Of a stretch of DNA of 64,000 nucleotides, positions 60,969 through 64,000 are shown in pieces. A program made the translations under genes and the position numbers. Every line of letters begins with the position of its first letter. The first letter of the stretch is position 1. The notes below the pieces were generated by a model. It was given only the letters and a program-made list of their open reading frames with translations. It did not search any database and was not told the DNA's origin. The DNA lies in contig NZ_VJZZ01000005.1 in the NCBI RefSeq assembly GCF_009659535.1, forward strand, positions 124,001-188,000. Direction: 5' to 3'. The DNA is from Aggregicoccus sp. 17bor-14. GTDB taxonomy: Bacteria; Myxococcota; Myxococcia; Myxococcales; Myxococcaceae.

Positions 60969-61577
60969 TCAGGGTGCGCGCGCCGCCCGCGGCCACGGGA
61001 GCACCGCCGGCACGCGGGCGCGGTAGGCCGCGTACGCGGGGCCAAAGGTGGCCTCGAGCAGCTGCTCCTCGGTGCGCACCCGCAGCGCGGTGCCGGCCGC
61101 GTAGAGCGCGAGCCCCAGCAGCAGCGCGAGCGGCGCGCCCTGCGCGAGCGCGGTGGCGCCCAGCAGCGCGAGCAGCGCGGTGTAGATGGGGTGGCGCACG
61201 AGCGCATAGGGCCCGGTGGTGACGAGCTCGTGGCCCTCGAGCATGCGCGCCTGCAGGCTCCACTGCTTTCCGAGGTGCGCGACGGCGCGCGGCCCCAGCC
61301 ACAGGGCGAAGGCCACCAGCAGCGCCGAGAGCGCGAGCTGCAGGGCGCCCGCGAGCACTCCCGTACCCACGAGCAGCGTGCCCGCGGGCCGCCGCCAGCC
61401 CCACAGCAGGCCCACGCCCGCCCCCTGCACGAGGATGCCCACCCAGGAGAGCGGCGCGCGCCGGGCCGCCCCGGGCCCTCCGCGCCGCCGCGCGAGCAGC
61501 CCGAGCCCGAAGCCCACCCAGCCCACCAGCGCGAGGGCGATGAGCCCCCGGTCCAGCTGCGCGTCCGTCCACGTCAT
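60969..61577 (-). CDS. Isoprenylcysteine carboxyl methyltransferase (ICMT)-family membrane protein
   Basis: A protein of 202 residues with about five membrane segments. C-terminal family motif: ELVTTGPYALVRHPIYTALL, then RTEEQLLEATFGPAYAAYRARVPAVLP (cited as EEQLLEATFGPAYAAY). The GPYxxVRHPxY box is characteristic of ICMT/PEMT-type SAM-dependent membrane methyltransferases. Bacterial substrates are generally unknown. It converges with rlmN, 15 bp apart. Confidence 0.85.
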   Translation of the reverse strand: MTWTDAQLDRGLIALALVGWVGFGLGLLARRRGGPGAARRAPLSWVGILVQGAGVGLLWGWRRPAGTLLVGTGVLAGALQLALSALLVAFALWLGPRAVAHLGKQWSLQARMLEGHELVTTGPYALVRHPIYTALLALLGATALAQGAPLALLLGLALYAAGTALRVRTEEQLLEATFGPAYAAYRARVPAVLPWPRAARAP

Positions 61578-61638
61578 GGCGTGCCTCCTCGCAATCCCGC
61601 GAGGCTCATATCGCAGCGCCCGCCCTGCGTGCGCGCGC

Positions 61639-63543
61639 TCAGGGCAGCTCGCGGGCGAACTGCGCGCGGTAGCGGGCCTTGAGCGCCTCCAGCTGCGCGC
61701 CCTGCCCCCCGGCGCGGTACTGGCGCGCGAGCAGGCGCCAGGCCTCCTCGTGCGCGGGCTCCAGCGCCACCACGCGCTCCAGGTGCGGGCGCGCCTCGGC
61801 GGGCTGGTGCTTCGCGTCCGCCATCCAGCCGAGCAGGAAGTGCGCCTGCACCAGGTCCTCTTGCGCCTCGAGCGCGCGCAGGCACAGCGCGCGCGCTGGG
61901 ACGAGCTGGCCCGTGCGCACCTGCGCCTCGCACTGCAGCTGCAGCACCAGGGGCGCGCCGGGGAAGTCCTTGCCCAGGCTCGCGGTGGCGGTGCGCGCCT
62001 GCGCGGAGGCGCCCCGCTCCAGCAGCGCCTCGATGTCGCGCACGCGGCGCACGAAGCGGCCCTCCTGCTCGGGCGGCACGGCGCTCTTCGCGGGCGGAGG
62101 CGGCAATCCCATCCAGTGCCGGGTGCGCGCCGCCCAGGTCGCGACCTCCTCCGCGCCCTGCTGCCCCTTCGCCTGCGCCGCGGCCTCCTCCGCCCAGCTC
62201 ACGCAGGAGGCGTTGCGCAGGAGGCCCGCGAGCGCGAGCCACACGCCCGGGTTCTCCTCGGGCGGATGCGCCTGCAGCCGCGCGCGCGCCCGCACCAGGT
62301 GGGCCTCGGCCCCCTCCGGGTCCTTCGCCTGCAGCCGCAGGCTCGCGAGGTTCAGCGCGGGCGAGGCCTCCTCGGGGAAGGCCTTGTCGGCCGCCTCGCA
62401 GCGATCAGCCGTGCTGGGCTGCGAGGGCGCCACGCGGCTCGAGAGGTAGCAGGCCATCACCTGCACCGCGGCGTTGCGCCGGTAGCGCGGTACCAGCGGC
62501 TCGAGCGTCTGGGCGGCCACCTCGAGGCGCCCCGCGTGCTCCAGCGCGACCACCTGCTCGAAGCGCTTGCGGTCCCCGGCGGAGAGCTGCTGCGGCGGCT
62601 CGCGCGTGAGCGGCTCCTCGCCCGACTGCACGCGCTCGGCCCACGCGAGCACCTCCTGCTTCGCGGGGCCCTCCCACGCCGGCCACGCCGTGGTGGAGAG
62701 CAGCTGGGTGAGCTCGGCGGCCCAGGCCTTCTGCGCCTGCACGTCGCGGCGCGCCTGCGGCACGTGGCGCAAGGAGAGGGCGAGCAGCTGCAGGGTGGGC
62801 GGCGAGAAGCCCGCCTGGGTCACGTCGTAGACGGGGGCCATGGTCCAGTGCGAGTCGGACTCGTGGAAGGCGCCCAGCGTGTGCGCCCACTCGTGCAGCA
62901 GCACCGAGGTCTCCTTGTGCAGCTTGCGCTCGCGGTAGAGCGCGTCCTGCTCCGCGGAGGGCAGGTGGCTGAGCACGCCGAGGATCTGCTGGTGCTCCTC
63001 CGGGTTCTCCATCCCGCGCAGCACCATGTGCCGGCCGAACATGCGCGCGCGGCCCAGGTCGTTGTGCGAGGCGGTGAAGACGCGCAGCGCGGGCAGCAGC
63101 CCCACCACCAGGTCCACGTCGTCGCCCGGGTCCAGCGCCTCGAGCGCCACGAGCGCGCCCTCCAGGTCGCGCGTGTCGGCGGGCAGCGAGCAGGGGCGCG
63201 CCGAGTCCAGCTCGAACACCACCCCGAGCGTCCCCTCCACGTCCTGGCTCGCGCGCCGCAGCTGCTCGGTGAAGTCGCGCTCCCAGTGCAGCCCCTGCGC
63301 GCGGTAGGCCTCGTCCGCATAGAGGCGCACGCGCACGGTGCGGTGCGGGGGCGCCTCGGGGCGCGCGCCGGCCGGGGCGGGCGCCGCGGGCGGCGCGTAG
63401 GTCTTCGGGGCCAGGCTGCGCGCGTACTCGCGCTCGTAGTCCACCTGCCGCTTCACGCAGGCGAGCGTCCCCGTGAGAAACAGAGACAGCAGCAGGGCGG
63501 GCGCGCGCGAGAGGGCAGCGCGCGGCAGGAGGCGGCGGGGCAC
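61639..63543 (-). CDS. Lipoprotein with metzincin-like HExxHxxGxxH motif and TPR-like repeats
   Basis: A protein of 634 residues from GTG 63543 (AAGGA seven bases upstream; the frame opens at TTG 63606). Signal and lipobox LTGTLAC, with Cys at residue 29. The motif HEWAHTLGAFHE has zinc ligands His217, His221 and His227 with Gly224, the long metzincin consensus. After about residue 300 there are TPR-like repeats (ALNLASLRLQAKDPEGAEAH, AHFLLGWMADAKHQPAEARP). It is probably a surface-anchored metalloprotease-like protein; a Met-turn was not identified with certainty. Confidence 0.8.
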   Translation of the reverse strand: MPRRLLPRAALSRAPALLLSLFLTGTLACVKRQVDYEREYARSLAPKTYAPPAAPAPAGARPEAPPHRTVRVRLYADEAYRAQGLHWERDFTEQLRRASQDVEGTLGVVFELDSARPCSLPADTRDLEGALVALEALDPGDDVDLVVGLLPALRVFTASHNDLGRARMFGRHMVLRGMENPEEHQQILGVLSHLPSAEQDALYRERKLHKETSVLLHEWAHTLGAFHESDSHWTMAPVYDVTQAGFSPPTLQLLALSLRHVPQARRDVQAQKAWAAELTQLLSTTAWPAWEGPAKQEVLAWAERVQSGEEPLTREPPQQLSAGDRKRFEQVVALEHAGRLEVAAQTLEPLVPRYRRNAAVQVMACYLSSRVAPSQPSTADRCEAADKAFPEEASPALNLASLRLQAKDPEGAEAHLVRARARLQAHPPEENPGVWLALAGLLRNASCVSWAEEAAAQAKGQQGAEEVATWAARTRHWMGLPPPPAKSAVPPEQEGRFVRRVRDIEALLERGASAQARTATASLGKDFPGAPLVLQLQCEAQVRTGQLVPARALCLRALEAQEDLVQAHFLLGWMADAKHQPAEARPHLERVVALEPAHEEAWRLLARQYRAGGQGAQLEALKARYRAQFARELP

Positions 63544-63632
63544 GGGGAGATCCTTCGCGGGGGAGGGGGTGCGTGACTCTCGCATGGCCCCACGGTGTAC
63601 GGACAAGGGGGGGTATCCTGGGCCCTCCCGTC

Positions 63633-64000
63633 ATGCCCGACCTGCTCCCCTCCTCCGCGCCGCCCGCGGGCCGCCGCTGGCCTCTGGCCGTCACCACCTC
63701 GGACCGCAGCGCGCCCGAGCTCGCGCGGCGCGCGCAGGAGGCCGCCCGGGAGGTGGGGGCCGCCTACCTGGAGCGCACCCACAAGCGCTCGCTCGCGTCG
63801 ATGCTCGAGCGCGACGCCGACGCGCTGGTGGTGCTCGAGGCCGAAGGGGTCTCGCTCGTGGACGCGCAAGGGGCGCTGCGCTTCTCGCCGGGCCTCGCGC
63901 ACCTGCGGGTGAAGCAGCTGGATGCAGGCGTGCAGGAGGACATGCTCCTGCGCATGGGCGGGCTCGCCGAGGGCGAGCGCGTGCTGGACTGCACCCTGGG
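63633..64000 (+). CDS. SAM-dependent methyltransferase, N-terminal part (runs off window)
   Basis: ATG 63633 opens a frame still open at 64000 (122 residues visible). PLAVTTSDRSAPELARRA, YLERTHKRSL, the region ADALVVLEAEGVSLVD and GLAEGERVLDCTLG, the start of a SAM-binding motif I, suggest the class I methyltransferase group that includes RsmJ/YhiQ-type 16S rRNA enzymes. The substrate-determining part lies outside. It is divergent from the metzincin-like lipoprotein gene. Confidence 0.6.
   Translation, partial: MPDLLPSSAPPAGRRWPLAVTTSDRSAPELARRAQEAAREVGAAYLERTHKRSLASMLERDADALVVLEAEGVSLVDAQGALRFSPGLAHLRVKQLDAGVQEDMLLRMGGLAEGERVLDCTL

Overview
This is a very GC-rich chromosomal segment with strong G/C bias at third codon positions. 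It is full of lipoproteins, Cys-rich secreted proteins, hybrid and NtrC-type signalling proteins, and genes for YD-repeat/RHS and TonB-linked envelope proteins. These traits point to a myxobacterium, most likely Myxococcaceae; that is inference from gene style, since no rRNA or tRNA gene was found. Most of the window is ordinary chromosome with short operons and many convergent or divergent pairs.

Layout. 0-4 kb: an ISAs1-family transposase cut by the window edge, a DUF4442 hotdog protein, dps, and a two-gene operon for a Cys-rich secreted protein and a lipoprotein. 4.1-14.2 kb: the accessory part. A serine recombinase and a minus-strand RHS cluster lie between two direct copies (about 172 bp, about 98% identical) of the 3' end of a hybrid histidine kinase gene. 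The cluster runs: Cys-rich lipoprotein, 1941-residue Sec-secreted RHS protein, small membrane protein, RHS-core remnant, orphan RHS tip, small Cys-rich lipoprotein. Both RHS tips share a Cys pattern and an HExxHxC motif and differ elsewhere, as expected of toxin-tip replacement with a downstream immunity-type gene. 14-18.4 kb: the intact hybrid kinase, translationally coupled to an RsbQ/KAI2-type hydrolase, then an SDR and a GST. 18.4-19.65 kb: a less GC-rich patch with two poorly recognisable ORFs.

19.6-34.4 kb: housekeeping and envelope genes: EEP nuclease/phosphatase, GlsB-type membrane protein, pyrophosphatase, Gln-rich lipoprotein, Hsp70/YegD, a beta-helix lipoprotein, a GT4 glycosyltransferase and a Wzx-like flippase (probable polysaccharide functions), an ArsR-methyltransferase regulator coupled to ahcY, cfa, and a divergent folD. 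34.5-47.8 kb: CAP-domain and VWA lipoproteins, an AbiEi-like protein, a long gene-free stretch with an AT-rich palindrome, a TonB_C/TonB-dependent-receptor fusion with a partner lipoprotein, chalcone-isomerase-like protein, GNAT, erythromycin-esterase-like protein, pcm, a SnoaL-like protein and an alpha/beta hydrolase.

48-64 kb: small hypotheticals, AEC and MFS transporters, an operon of a secreted EF-hand protein with a sensor kinase and an NtrC-type regulator, a TPR-like lipoprotein, two Cys-rich small proteins, an intergenic nested inverted repeat, a YbgC-type thioesterase, cspA, rlmN, an ICMT-family membrane protein, a lipoprotein combining a metzincin-like motif with TPR-like repeats, and a methyltransferase truncated by the window edge.
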